DNA of 64,000 bases from Mageeibacillus sp. GTDB taxonomy: Bacteria; Bacillota; Clostridia; Saccharofermentanales; Saccharofermentanaceae. The stretch lies in the NCBI GenBank assembly GCA_022484595.1, contig JAKVLB010000004.1, positions 62,001 through 126,000 of the forward strand. The letters are read 5' to 3'. The notes under the pieces are model-generated. The model did no database searches and was not told the DNA's origin. It saw only the letters and a list, made by a program, of their open reading frames with translations. Positions 9,543-18,407 of the stretch are shown piece by piece. The translations under genes and the position numbers were made by a program. Position 1 is the stretch's first letter; each line of letters opens with the position of its first letter.

Positions 9543-10445
9543 TTATTCTCCGCCCCTTCTCTTCTTCATGCTTCTTGCCGCAATTTTCGCGCTGAGGTTG
9601 ATTACAAACGTCAGAACCATAAGGATGAATGCTATCGCAAACGCGACGTCCGTCTCCCCGCGCTCTCCGGCATAGACATAGAGAGCTACCGTCAGCGTGG
9701 CTGATGATGAGTTCAGCGAACTCACAAAATCGTGAAGCACAAGACCGAATCCGGCGGTGAAGAGAAGCGCGGCAGATTCGCCGACAATTCTTCCGATTGC
9801 CAGAATTGAGCCTGTGACAATTCCGTCAATGGCATTCGGAAGCACCACAGTCCTTATTGCATGCCACCTTCCCGCGCCCATCGCACGCGCGCCTTCCCTG
9901 AAGCTGTCAGGAACCGTCTTAAGGCTTTCCTGCGTCGTTCTGACTATTGTCGGCATTATCATCATGACAAGTGTAAGCGATCCGGCAAGAACGCCCTGTT
10001 TGAGCCCGAACAGCTGCGTAAAAACGAGCATTCCGACGAGACCGTAGATAATGGATGGTATTCCGGTCAGTGTCTCTGTGGCAAATTCGATAATTGCAAC
10101 AACCGTTTTGTTTCCGGCATATTCCGTCAGGTAAATCGCCGCTCCTACACTTATCGGAAGAGCTACAAGCATAGTCAGGATAATCATATAGACGGTGTTC
10201 AGAATGTTCGGGAGAATGCCGATTGTATCCTTGATATAGCTGGTCTGCGAGGTAAGCAGCCTGCCGGTTACAAACGGGATTCCCCTTACGCTTATGTATC
10301 CGATTATCAGCACAAGAATCAGTATGGTAACAGCCGACGCCAGATACATGGCTCCCTTGAGAACACCGTTCGCGATACGCCTTGCAGATGTCAGCGAAAA
10401 ACGTTTCGACCGGCAGACTCTCACTCCTGAAAGTGTATTATCCAT
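9543..10445 (-). CDS. pstA: Phosphate ABC transporter permease PstA
   Basis: The 300-residue membrane protein has six predicted helices and the binding-protein-dependent permease loop [20 protein letters not shown], the EAA motif that contacts Pst[17 protein letters not shown] and the [13 protein letters not shown] segment are typical of PstA. GGAGG nine bases before the ATG overlaps the end of pstC. It forms the channel with PstC in the cytoplasmic membrane. Confidence 0.95.
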   Translation of the reverse strand: MDNTLSGVRVCRSKRFSLTSARRIANGVLKGAMYLASAVTILILVLIIGYISVRGIPFVTGRLLTSQTSYIKDTIGILPNILNTVYMIILTMLVALPISVGAAIYLTEYAGNKTVVAIIEFATETLTGIPSIIYGLVGMLVFTQLFGLKQGVLAGSLTLVMMIMPTIVRTTQESLKTVPDSFREGARAMGAGRWHAIRTVVLPNAIDGIVTGSILAIGRIVGESAALLFTAGFGLVLHDFVSSLNSSSATLTVALYVYAGERGETDVAFAIAFILMVLTFVINLSAKIAARSMKKRRGGE

Positions 10446-10448
10446 GCA

Positions 10449-11342
10449 TTACGACCTCCTTGACTTTATAAAGACGTTAAGAAAAACATTGATGAGCATT
10501 ATGAACAGAAACAATACAAGCCCTATTGAGAACAGCGCCTGACGCTGCAGTGAACCGACCGCGGCATAGCTCATCTCCGATGCAATGGCGGTGGTCATGA
10601 ACCGCACAGATTTGAGAAGTCCCGGCATATTCGCGACATTTCCGGATACCATGATAATTGCCATGGCTTCCCCTATTGCGCGTCCCACACCCAGAACAAC
10701 GGCTGTAGCGATTCCGCTTTTCGCGGCCTTGATACTGACTTTGAAGTGCGTCTCGGTCTTTGTCGCGCCGAGTGCCAGCGACGCTTCCTCATACTCTTTG
10801 GGAACAGCCCGAAGCGCGGCGTCAGAAACATTTATTATCGATGGAAGTATCATTATCGCGAGCACCACAATTGATGACAGAAGCGTGGCGCCGGAGGAAA
10901 GCCCGAAGGTGTTCTGAACCCACGGTACAAGTACAATCATACCGACAAGACCATAGACCACCGAAGGTATTCCTGCAAGAAGTTCTACCGCCGAACGAAG
11001 CACAAGTGCCGCTTTGGGAGGTGCGACCTTTGACAGATAGACAGCCGTCAATATTCCGACAGGCACACCGAGAACTATTGCACCCGCTGTTCCGTAGATA
11101 CTGGTCAGGATAAACGGCAGTATGCCGTAGCTTGGCTCTTCCGAGCTTGCGGTTGGCTGCCACTTCTGTCCGAACAGGAACTCTGCAAGTCCTATCTGCC
11201 TTATCGCCGGGATTCCGGATATTATCAGATACACGGAAATAACCAGGACAAATCCGACAGCAAGAACGCCGCACGCCATGAAAATCGCGGCGAACGTCGT
11301 CTCAATAAGCTTTTGTTTTACCAGCTTGTTCTTTGCATTCAT
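10449..11342 (-). CDS. pstC: Phosphate ABC transporter permease PstC
   Basis: A 297-residue permease with six helices, the LAGIPSVVYGLVGMIVL segment shared by PstC and PstA, and the cytoplasmic EAA loop AVPKEYEEASLALGATKTE. The periplasm-facing insert after helix 1 (FGQKWQPTASSEEPSYGILP) is the usual PstC feature. The ATG is two bases after the pstS stop, so pstS and pstC are tightly coupled even though the binding protein is normally made in excess. Confidence 0.95.
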   Translation of the reverse strand: MNAKNKLVKQKLIETTFAAIFMACGVLAVGFVLVISVYLIISGIPAIRQIGLAEFLFGQKWQPTASSEEPSYGILPFILTSIYGTAGAIVLGVPVGILTAVYLSKVAPPKAALVLRSAVELLAGIPSVVYGLVGMIVLVPWVQNTFGLSSGATLLSSIVVLAIMILPSIINVSDAALRAVPKEYEEASLALGATKTETHFKVSIKAAKSGIATAVVLGVGRAIGEAMAIIMVSGNVANMPGLLKSVRFMTTAIASEMSYAAVGSLQRQALFSIGLVLFLFIMLINVFLNVFIKSRRS

Positions 11343-11344
11343 AA

Positions 11345-12256
11345 TCAGGCTACCGGTACTGCGCCGCTCTGAGCTATAAGATCGGATGCGTCGGAAGAAG
11401 TCATATAATCGAAGAATGCCTGCGCCGGAGCGGATAATTCAACTCCGTCCTTTGTGATAAGGTTGAACGGTCTCTGGATGACATAGGTGCCGTTCGATAT
11501 GTTTTCCTCGCTGCATGTAACTCCGCCGACTGTAAGAATCTTGATTCCTTCCTGTCCCTCAACCGAGGCAAATGAAGCATATCCTATTGCATTCGGTGTA
11601 CTCTTTACCGCTTCGATAACCGCACCTGTTGATGTCAACTCCTGATTGAGTACGCAGTTGTCGGTTGTACCTGTGATTGACTCGAAACCGTCTCTCGTGC
11701 CGGATCCTGCCTCTCTTCCGATTACAGATATCTCACCTGAAGCCGAACCGTCACCGATGCCGCTCCAGTCCGTAATCTTGCCTGTATATATTGCCGCGAT
11801 ATCATCCAGACTGAGGTCTTCTAAGGTACTGTCGCCGTTTACGATAATCGCAATTCCGTCAAGAGCAAGCGTCGTCGCTGTCAGACCGGTCTCCTCTGCT
11901 TTTAGATTTCTTGAAGCAAGTCCTATATCGCAGGTTCCGTTGCTGACCGATTCGATTCCCGTTCCTGAACCGGTTGCATCATAGGTTACCGTTACACCCG
12001 GGTTGTCATTCATAAACTGTTCCGACAGAATTCCGATGACGCTCTCCATTGAAGTCGAACCATTGGTGGATACGGAACCTTCCAGTGACGCCGCGTCGGT
12101 GCTTCCTGCATTGCCTGTATCGCCTGCTGCGGTCGTGCTGCCCGATACGCTTGTGCCGTTCGCGCCTGCTGAAGAACACCCGGCAAAGGACGCCGCCATG
12201 CAAAGCGCCATTGCAAGCGCAATTCCGTTTTCTGCCATTTTACTCATTTTCTTCAT
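11345..12256 (-). CDS. pstS: Phosphate-binding lipoprotein PstS
   Basis: The start at 12256 has AGGAG seven bases upstream and gives a proper lipoprotein signal (MKKMSKMAENGIALAM then lipobox AASFAGC). After a Ser/Thr/Gly-rich linker the mature 303-residue precursor shows the PstS phosphate-binding signatures STNGSTSMESV, TGSGTGIESV and REAGSGTRDGFES. It captures phosphate outside the membrane and delivers it to PstCA. It is the first gene of a seven-gene operon and stands behind a Pho-box-like repeat. Confidence 0.96.
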   Translation of the reverse strand: MKKMSKMAENGIALAMALCMAASFAGCSSAGANGTSVSGSTTAAGDTGNAGSTDAASLEGSVSTNGSTSMESVIGILSEQFMNDNPGVTVTYDATGSGTGIESVSNGTCDIGLASRNLKAEETGLTATTLALDGIAIIVNGDSTLEDLSLDDIAAIYTGKITDWSGIGDGSASGEISVIGREAGSGTRDGFESITGTTDNCVLNQELTSTGAVIEAVKSTPNAIGYASFASVEGQEGIKILTVGGVTCSEENISNGTYVIQRPFNLITKDGVELSAPAQAFFDYMTSSDASDLIAQSGAVPVA

Positions 12257-12314
12257 ATACATTCTCCTTCCGTTTGAGAGCCTGATCGTTTCCTCAGGTT
12301 CTATCTGATGCAAT

Positions 12315-12377
12315 TCTATAAAATGAGAATCAAATCCATTATCCGGAGATTGTAAAATGTATGTAATGTCAGATGTA
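12315..12377 (-). promoter_or_regulatory. Candidate Pho box and promoter of the pst-pho operon
   Basis: Reading the minus strand, TTACAT (12361-12366) and TTACAA (12350-12355) are spaced exactly 11 bases start to start, and a weaker third copy TACATC (12372-12377) continues the register. Low-GC Gram-positive PhoP binds TT(A/T)ACA direct repeats at 11-bp spacing. A TATAGA element at 12315-12320 about 30 bases further on could be the -10. The arrangement, directly before pstS, supports phosphate-starvation control. Confidence 0.6.
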
Positions 12378-12382
12378 TAGCG

Positions 12383-12419
12383 CAAACAAAGCCCCTCCTC
12401 CCTCAACAGGAGAAGGGGC
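12383..12419 (-). terminator. Rho-independent terminator between the membrane-protein gene and pstS
   Basis: On the minus strand GCCCCTTCTCC (12409-12419) pairs with GGAGGAGGGGC (12391-12401), an 11-bp stem with one wobble, followed by TTTGTTTG. It ends the transcript of the upstream membrane protein gene just before the pst promoter. Confidence 0.8.
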
Positions 12420-12486
12420 AATAATCCGTAGCCCGTTCAAACCGTACCGCTGTAACAGTTCCGGTTCGAAAATCAGAATCTGTAAG

Positions 12487-13074
12487 TTACAGTAATGTAC
12501 CGATAATCAGAACCAGTCCGATAACCGCAATGTGAACATATATCCTGCGGTTCTCTTTGAAGTCCATAACTGCGTTGACGCCTTCATACAGCGCGAGCAC
12601 CGCGTAAATCAATCCTGCGTACTCAATGCCAATACCCAGTTTATAATTGAGATTTACCGCCAGAGGTCCGATTACGTCTCTGACAAAGAAACCTCCGGCA
12701 ATCGCCAGTGAGCTGATTGCAAGAAGAATCGGATAGTTCGGATTCTTTCCCGTAAGCCTTCCTGCAACGAAATAGGCGCCTGCCATTCCGAATGTATAAA
12801 GCGCGTACTCACAGAGATCTATCAGGAACCACTTCATAACATTAGGGAAATCAATATTTACGTATGTTGAAGATACAACAGAGCTGACCGTTGTGCCTAA
12901 TATGGCAAGAATCACCGCTACAATTCCCGCGAGTATCGCGGCATTCTCAATACGGTTGTAATATCCTGCCTCTTCCGCGAGGCCGCTGACAGGCTTGATT
13001 GAGGCTCTGCCGACAGATTTAAAGAACTTTCCCGCCGGCAGCACAGCTGACGTCTTATCTTTTAAATTACTCAT
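12487..13074 (-). CDS. Small multi-spanning membrane protein of unknown function
   Basis: The ATG at 13074 (AGAAGG seven bases before) gives 195 residues. After about 45 polar residues there are five or six hydrophobic helices (starting near residues 47, 82, 105, 122, 150 and 178). A YNRIENAAILAG segment precedes the first helix. No catalytic motif is visible and I do not recognise the family. It is a single-gene unit with its own extended -10 promoter and terminator. Confidence 0.78.
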   Translation of the reverse strand: MSNLKDKTSAVLPAGKFFKSVGRASIKPVSGLAEEAGYYNRIENAAILAGIVAVILAILGTTVSSVVSSTYVNIDFPNVMKWFLIDLCEYALYTFGMAGAYFVAGRLTGKNPNYPILLAISSLAIAGGFFVRDVIGPLAVNLNYKLGIGIEYAGLIYAVLALYEGVNAVMDFKENRRIYVHIAVIGLVLIIGTLL

Positions 13075-13107
13075 ATGAAGCCCTTCTTTCCTTATAATTC
13101 GAGCTAA

Positions 13108-13117
13108 ATTATAGCAC
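13108..13117 (-). promoter_or_regulatory. Extended -10 promoter
   Basis: The minus strand reads TGTGCTATAAT: a perfect TATAAT (13108-13113) preceded by TG-N, the extended -10 arrangement that can work without a good -35. It lies 34 bases before the start of the small membrane protein. Confidence 0.5.
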
Positions 13118-13121
13118 ATTA

Positions 13122-13883
13122 TTACCCGAACTCTTCATCAACAATAACACCCCATGATGCTTCATCAACCGGTACTGATACCTCTGCGTAATAGTATCGG
13201 CCGTCTTTTTCCCAGAAGGCACAATTACAGGTGCCTTCCGGGATATCATCGCCCTTTGCGAACATGCAAAACGAGACTCCGCCCTCACTGGTACAATCGC
13301 TTTTTCCCAAACCGTTCATTTCATCAGCTGTAATATAACGGTCTGTTATGCTCTTGTCGGAAGCATAGACATCAAGAAAGTTGCCGGCGGAATCAGTAAA
13401 AACATACCGTGCGGTTCCGTCCTTGTCTGTACTGCTGCTTTGCTCTTCATAGTCAAATGACAGACCCCGGGATGACGACTGTAAAACATCTTCATTCTCT
13501 GCCGCAGTCCCGGCGGCCGCATATTCTGCTTCTGCGGCATCACTGTCGAAATCTTCTTCGCCGCATATTGCCGCGACGGTTGTTTCTTCTGCCGTCATGC
13601 CGTCTGCGCCTGAGTCAGCCGGCAAAGCATTGAAGACTTCCGCCTCAGACATGGCTCTGCCGCCGGATTTTCTGCTGACCCCGGCATATATTGCGACTGC
13701 TCCGGCCAGCACTATGATTGCGGCAGCGGCTGTAGCCGTGATGCGTAACGGATGCGTTGTCGCCGTCATCCCCGGCACACGATCCGACGCCTTTGCATTC
13801 CTCACGCCTCTCATCAGCCGCTCGCGCATATCCCCGTCAACTTTTATATGACTCATATATTCGTTGTACTTATTCAAAATCAT
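13122..13883 (-). CDS. Probable membrane anti-sigma factor partner of the ECF sigma factor
   Basis: A 253-residue protein with a short cytosolic N-terminus (about 45 residues), one transmembrane helix (about 48-66, TATAAAAIIVLAGAVAIYA) and an acidic exported domain. Its ATG lies inside the end of the sigma factor gene (14-base overlap), with AAGGAGG just before. This size, topology and coupling match anti-sigma factors that hold an ECF sigma factor at the membrane until an outside signal arrives. There is no zinc-finger (ZAS) motif, so the assignment rests on topology and context. The outer domain has two cysteines near the C-terminus (CNCAFW). Confidence 0.7.
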   Translation of the reverse strand: MILNKYNEYMSHIKVDGDMRERLMRGVRNAKASDRVPGMTATTHPLRITATAAAAIIVLAGAVAIYAGVSRKSGGRAMSEAEVFNALPADSGADGMTAEETTVAAICGEEDFDSDAAEAEYAAAGTAAENEDVLQSSSRGLSFDYEEQSSSTDKDGTARYVFTDSAGNFLDVYASDKSITDRYITADEMNGLGKSDCTSEGGVSFCMFAKGDDIPEGTCNCAFWEKDGRYYYAEVSVPVDEASWGVIVDEEFG

Positions 13884-14439
13884 CCGCCTCCTTCAACATA
13901 TCCCTGAGTCTGTCTCTTCCGCGCTTAAGGTCTGACCTTACGGTGGATTCCCGGCGGCCCGTAATACTGCTTATCTCAGAAGTGGAATACCCCTCCTGAT
14001 AGAACAGGTGAATAACCTCGCGCTGCTTAACCGGCAGACTCCTGACGGCCTCCCAGACAAACGACAGATCCTCGTTTGTCCCGGCTGCGGGAATATTCTC
14101 ATCAAGCTCATCGCTGATGCGAAGGCGGTTGTAATCAATCCTGTTTTTCGACAGATTCGACGCGACCTTCATAAGCCAGGCCTTGCGGTGCGCCGGACTT
14201 ATAAAAGACGGCGCAACCGTCACAAGCTTAATCAGTGTCTCCTGCAAAATGTCTTCGGCGTCCTGCATGTTGTGAAGATACGAGTACGCAAGCCTAAGAA
14301 TGGAATTTCCGCACTCATCAACAGCATCCGATGCAAGCTGCTCACGGTCGGGAATTGCGGCACTGTAACTCTGTTCATCTGCTTCATCCGTCACGGCGAA
14401 AAGTATCCGCCACAAAAGGCCTCCGAGCGCTCCTTCCAT
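13870..14439 (-). CDS. ECF-family RNA polymerase sigma factor
   Basis: The 189-residue protein contains sigma region 2 (LRLAYSYLHNMQDAEDILQE, with the DAED core) and region 4 (LPVKQREVIHLFYQEGYSTS followed by a helix-turn-helix ending STVRSDLKRGRDRL). Region 3 is absent, as in group IV sigma factors. A GAGGAGGT site precedes the ATG. The overlapping downstream gene probably restrains it. Its regulon cannot be told from the window. Confidence 0.92.
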   Translation of the reverse strand: MEGALGGLLWRILFAVTDEADEQSYSAAIPDREQLASDAVDECGNSILRLAYSYLHNMQDAEDILQETLIKLVTVAPSFISPAHRKAWLMKVASNLSKNRIDYNRLRISDELDENIPAAGTNEDLSFVWEAVRSLPVKQREVIHLFYQEGYSTSEISSITGRRESTVRSDLKRGRDRLRDMLKEADDFE

Positions 14440-14538
14440 ATTACCTCCTCAAGACACGCCGATACTATTGTTACAGCCGACGCGTTGACTTTGTTGCATA
14501 AATTATGCCCCAACCGATATTTGTTGTAAAATAACCGC

Positions 14539-15258
14539 ATGAATGAAATATTTGCAAGAACTGAACTTCTCCTCGGCGCGGATGCAATGGCGCGTCTCAG
14601 GGAGTCTTCGGTGCTGATTTTCGGCATCGGAGGCGTCGGAGGACACCTGACTGAAGCTCTGGCGCGCTCAGGCGTCGGGCGTCTTTGTCTTGTGGACAGC
14701 GACAGGATTCAGGAGTCCAACATCAACCGTCAGGCAGTCGCTTTCCTGTCAACAATCGGGAAGTACAAAACTCATGTTATGAGAGATATCATTGCGGATA
14801 TCAATCCGGTGGCCCGTGTGGAAACACGTGAGGTATTCTATCTTCCGGAATCTTCTCCGGATTTTGATTTCTGCGGATACGACTACATCATAGACTGCAT
14901 CGACACCGTATCCGCGAAGCTTGATATAATTGAGCGCGCGGTATCATGCGGCACTCCGGTCATAAGCGCAATGGGTGCCGGCAACAAGCTCGACCCCTCG
15001 CTGTTCAGAGTATCCGATATTTCGAAAACAAGCTACTGCCCGCTCGCAAAAGTTATGCGCCATGAGCTTCGTTCCCGCGGGATAAACCATGTCAATGTAT
15101 GCTGGTCTCCCGAGATTGCGAAGACATGCGGCAGACCGCCTGAGTTTCATTGCCGGGAGGCAAGACCGGCTCCGGGATCCGCCGCTTTTGTACCATCGGT
15201 GTGCGGTCTCGTAATGGCAGGTTACGTCGTCCGCGACCTTGCCGGATGTCAGACATAA
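14539..15258 (+). CDS. tcdA: tRNA threonylcarbamoyladenosine dehydratase TcdA
   Basis: The 239-residue E1-like enzyme opens with the Rossmann ATP-binding motif VLIFGIGGVGGHLTEALARS, then DSDRIQESNINRQ and the DCIDTVSAKL segment of the ThiF/MoeB superfamily. The short length, the single domain and the lack of zinc-binding CxxC pairs fit TcdA (CsdL), which cyclises t6A37 in tRNA to ct6A in an ATP-dependent reaction. The AGVxR-like active region and late CPLAKVMR follow the family pattern. It starts a plus-strand unit divergent from the sigma factor gene. Confidence 0.87.
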   Translation: MNEIFARTELLLGADAMARLRESSVLIFGIGGVGGHLTEALARSGVGRLCLVDSDRIQESNINRQAVAFLSTIGKYKTHVMRDIIADINPVARVETREVFYLPESSPDFDFCGYDYIIDCIDTVSAKLDIIERAVSCGTPVISAMGAGNKLDPSLFRVSDISKTSYCPLAKVMRHELRSRGINHVNVCWSPEIAKTCGRPPEFHCREARPAPGSAAFVPSVCGLVMAGYVVRDLAGCQT

Positions 15259-15301
15259 ACGGCACCTGTGCTCTTCCGGACACTGATTTGTAAAATTAAC
15301 A

Positions 15302-15315
15302 TTGTATTAATACAA
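15302..15315. repeat. Perfect 14-bp palindrome before the GGDEF-EAL gene
   Basis: TTGTATTAATACAA is a perfect 14-bp palindrome, 31 bases before the start codon of the GGDEF-EAL gene. It lies where a -35 box would be for a CATAAT-like -10 at 15333-15338. It may be an operator for an unknown dimeric regulator. Confidence 0.4.
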
Positions 15316-15345
15316 ATCTGATAAAAACAAGTCATAATATAGCCT

Positions 15346-17247
15346 ATGGACAACAGTAATGACAGAATTTTCTTTAAAAGCGGCGTCGGATATGTTCTGA
15401 CACTTTTTTTGTCAGCGCTGCTGTTTCTTTCTCTCCTTGCAATGCAGCTTCTTTCCGGTGATCCCGTCACCTGTTATATTATCGGTATTTCGCTGATGGT
15501 TCTGTCATTTCTCATCAACATCGGTCTCGACAAATTCGGCTTCTACGCGTCTTTTGCGCTCAACTTCATACAGTTCATGGTCTACATCTACGAATATACT
15601 GTTATTGGTGACACTTCAACAGGTGTGCTGCTCGTAATGTCGTTCGCAATAATGCTGATTAATCTTGTAGTTCAGTATTACATCGTTCGTATGGCAAAGC
15701 AGATTTATTCAATCAAGAAGAGCAGGCAGGCTGAACGCAATGCAAGAATCAGCAAGGAACTTGAAGACGAGATGTTTTCGCGCACGAGTCTCATCGTTAA
15801 CCACGAAGAACTCGGTCGCAGCGAAGGAATGAGCGAGGCTATCGGTGAGAATCTGACCAGCTCAATTGACCCTCTTACCACGCTGCCCGGCCGCGAGATG
15901 ATTACAGACAGGATTGACAGAATCATTGCCGACGACATCGCATCCATGCAGACATCACACTCACCTGTTGTTACAGGCAACCCCTTCTCAATCATTTATG
16001 TTGCCCTTGACAGTTCAGAGATCCTGAGCCGCGAGATCGGGCACAAGAAGATGGATCTTTTTATTCAGAATATGGCACACCGCATCCGTGAAGCGGCGGA
16101 TCCGAAGGACATGGTGGCAAGACTTGTAAATGCTGAGTTTATTGTTCTGACGCGCCGTAAGCTTCCGGTCAGTGAGATTGACGCATATGCCGGGCGGCTT
16201 GCCCGGGCCGGTAAGAAAGCATTCGAGACCGGCAGGGATTCAATCGTCATCAATATTTCATGCGGCGTTTCCTCATATCCGTCCGACGGAAGAATTGCGG
16301 GCGAATTGATCGCAAAGGCAGAAGAAGCGATGACCGCCGTCTACGGAGACGCTTCCGGAGTTATCGGTAAAGTTTCAATGACGCCTTATGCTGCGGGTAT
16401 TGAAGAGTTAGCTGAAGCCTCTGCCATTTTTGACGGCAAGACGCGTGATGAGATCTCATCAATATTTGAGTGCGCCATGACGAACGGCGATATCTATATG
16501 ACATTCCAGCCGTGTTTCACGAGAGACAGAAATCTGCTCGGTTTTGAAGCTTTTATGAGATTCAGACACGAAGGCCGGATTATTCCTCCGCCGGTATTTA
16601 TCGCAGCTGCTGAGAACAGCGGATACATACGCCGAATCGGAGGATTCTCCATCGACCGCGGACTCAAGGCTCTTGCGCATTTCAATGCCCTGAACCCGAA
16701 TATTACAATGTCACTCAATATATCGACCAACCAGCTCAAAGCCGAGGACTTTATCCAGTCCTTTTCGAATTCCGTATCAAACAGCGGCTGCAGGCTGATG
16801 AACATCATTCTTGATATTCCTGAAGAGAGCCTGTTCACTGAGCTACCCGATATCAAGTCTGCCATTGAGAAACTCAATGCGATGGGCGTAAAGCTCGCGC
16901 TGGATAACTTCGGCCGCGGATACTCTTCGTTCAATGCAATTCCGCTCCTGCCGATAACCGTCCTTAAGCTTGACGGCAACTTTACTCATAATCTCGCTTC
17001 CGATGAGACGGTCAGAGTGCTGACATCCTCCGCCATATCACTTATGCATGACATTGACATCAAGGTGAGTGCCACGGGCGTCGGCTCTGAATCCCAGTTT
17101 ACCTTCCTGCGAGATGCCGACTGCGACATATATCAGGGCCGTTACATGGGCACTGCAATGAACGAAGTTGAATGCGTTGATTATCTTAAAAAAACTGAAT
17201 CAGCAACAAATTCCCGAAGCACTATTTATACAGACCGAGAACCTTAA
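15346..17247 (+). CDS. Membrane GGDEF-EAL protein with degenerate catalytic motifs
   Basis: The 633-residue protein has about four N-terminal helices (residues 12-120), a GGDEF-like domain (about 170-345) and an EAL-like domain (about 375-620). The GGDEF signature is replaced by LVNAEF, so cyclase activity is unlikely. In the EAL part, EAL/EAF is kept as FEAFMRF, but the key DDFG motif reads DNFGRGYSS, the usual EVE-type glutamate is in LDIPEES, and the late EGVE motif reads TGVGSE. These losses argue against c-di-GMP hydrolysis and for a binding or scaffold role. No clear Shine-Dalgarno precedes the ATG. Its 3' end overlaps the convergent aldo/keto reductase gene by 26 bases. Confidence 0.86.
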   Translation: MDNSNDRIFFKSGVGYVLTLFLSALLFLSLLAMQLLSGDPVTCYIIGISLMVLSFLINIGLDKFGFYASFALNFIQFMVYIYEYTVIGDTSTGVLLVMSFAIMLINLVVQYYIVRMAKQIYSIKKSRQAERNARISKELEDEMFSRTSLIVNHEELGRSEGMSEAIGENLTSSIDPLTTLPGREMITDRIDRIIADDIASMQTSHSPVVTGNPFSIIYVALDSSEILSREIGHKKMDLFIQNMAHRIREAADPKDMVARLVNAEFIVLTRRKLPVSEIDAYAGRLARAGKKAFETGRDSIVINISCGVSSYPSDGRIAGELIAKAEEAMTAVYGDASGVIGKVSMTPYAAGIEELAEASAIFDGKTRDEISSIFECAMTNGDIYMTFQPCFTRDRNLLGFEAFMRFRHEGRIIPPPVFIAAAENSGYIRRIGGFSIDRGLKALAHFNALNPNITMSLNISTNQLKAEDFIQSFSNSVSNSGCRLMNIILDIPEESLFTELPDIKSAIEKLNAMGVKLALDNFGRGYSSFNAIPLLPITVLKLDGNFTHNLASDETVRVLTSSAISLMHDIDIKVSATGVGSESQFTFLRDADCDIYQGRYMGTAMNEVECVDYLKKTESATNSRSTIYTDREP

Positions 17248-18403
17248 TACCTGCCCTGAACAGTTTGTAGCCGGGAGTCTCAAGCGTCCCTTTAGCTTCT
17301 TCGAGCATATCGCGGATTTTTATATGCTGAGGGCAGTGCGTCTCGCAGGCACCGCACTTCACGCACTGCGACGCTGACGTCGGATTCTTCCGGTATGCGG
17401 TAGTCATCAGATAATCGTTACGACCGGCAGCCTTGTTCTCGGTAAAGCAATGGTTGTAGGCGGCAAAAGTCCCCGGAATATCCACACCGTGAGGGCATGG
17501 CATGCAGTATCTGCATCCGGTGCATCCTACCTTGACTTTGGAATTAATTGCCGATACCACGTCCTGCAGGAAAGCCTCATCCTCTCCCGTAAATTCACCG
17601 ACATCCGTCTCCGATGCAGTCTGAACATTCTCACGAAGCATCTCCATTGAATTCATTCCGGACAGCACACAGGTAACCTCAGGCTGATTCCAAAGCCACC
17701 TGAACGCCCACTGAGCCGGCGTATATCCCTTCTTGTTTCCGTCAAAAAGCCTGCGGGCCTCATCCGGAAGCATGGTAACCAGTTTCCCACCGCGAAGCGG
17801 TTCCATAATAATAACCGCAAGTCCGTGCGAAGATGCATATCTTAATCCCTCAACTCCGGCCTGTGATGAAACATCCATATAATTGTACTGTATCTGGCAG
17901 AAATCCCAGTCATATGCATCGACAAGCTCTTTGAATCTGTCGGTATTTCCGTGATAAGAGAAGCCTATGTATCTGATCTGCCCGGATTTCTTCTTCTCTT
18001 CAATCCACTCTCTTATTCCCATCTCGCAGAGCTTGTCCCATGTGCTCACGTCATTGAGCATATGCATGAGGTAATAATCTATCCTGTCGGTCTGAAGCCG
18101 CCTTAGATGCTCGTCAAAATACTTATCAAGGCTTCCGCGTGACTTTATAAGGTAATGCGGGAGTTTGTCCGCTATATTCACCTTGTCGCGAATATTGTTG
18201 CGTGCGAGAATCTCGCCCAGAGCCGCCTCGCTGCCGGGATATATGTAGGCAGTATCGAAATAATTGACCCCTGCCTCATACGCCGCCATAATCTCGCGAC
18301 CGGTCTCGTTCATGTCAACCGCAAGACCGTTCTTCGGGAAACGCATACAGCCGAATCCCAGTGCCGATATCGGGTTCTTATACCTGTCCTCGCGATACTT
18401 CAT
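17222..18403 (-). CDS. Aldo/keto reductase with C-terminal 4Fe-4S domain
   Basis: The 393-residue protein starts, as this subfamily usually does, with MKYREDRYKNPISALGFGCM; an upstream TTG is rejected. The AKR barrel carries the catalytic Asp/Tyr/Lys set (NYFDTAYIYPGSE, IADKLP) and a His in YYLMHMLND. The C-terminal 110 residues add two cysteine clusters, CTGCRYCMPC and CVKCGACETHC, expected to bind 4Fe-4S clusters. Such fusions are common in anaerobic Clostridia and are thought to couple carbonyl reduction to ferredoxin-like electron carriers; the substrate is unknown. The start lies four bases downstream of the HAD stop. Confidence 0.9.
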   Translation of the reverse strand: MKYREDRYKNPISALGFGCMRFPKNGLAVDMNETGREIMAAYEAGVNYFDTAYIYPGSEAALGEILARNNIRDKVNIADKLPHYLIKSRGSLDKYFDEHLRRLQTDRIDYYLMHMLNDVSTWDKLCEMGIREWIEEKKKSGQIRYIGFSYHGNTDRFKELVDAYDWDFCQIQYNYMDVSSQAGVEGLRYASSHGLAVIIMEPLRGGKLVTMLPDEARRLFDGNKKGYTPAQWAFRWLWNQPEVTCVLSGMNSMEMLRENVQTASETDVGEFTGEDEAFLQDVVSAINSKVKVGCTGCRYCMPCPHGVDIPGTFAAYNHCFTENKAAGRNDYLMTTAYRKNPTSASQCVKCGACETHCPQHIKIRDMLEEAKGTLETPGYKLFRAGIKVLGLYK

Positions 18404-18407
18404 AACT

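Noticed and set aside
12434-12473. tRNA-like GGTTCGAA with neighbouring inverted repeat
   Set aside because: The arms do not fold into a cloverleaf: no acceptor stem or anticodon arm of proper length could be drawn. It is probably a hairpin near the gene end.
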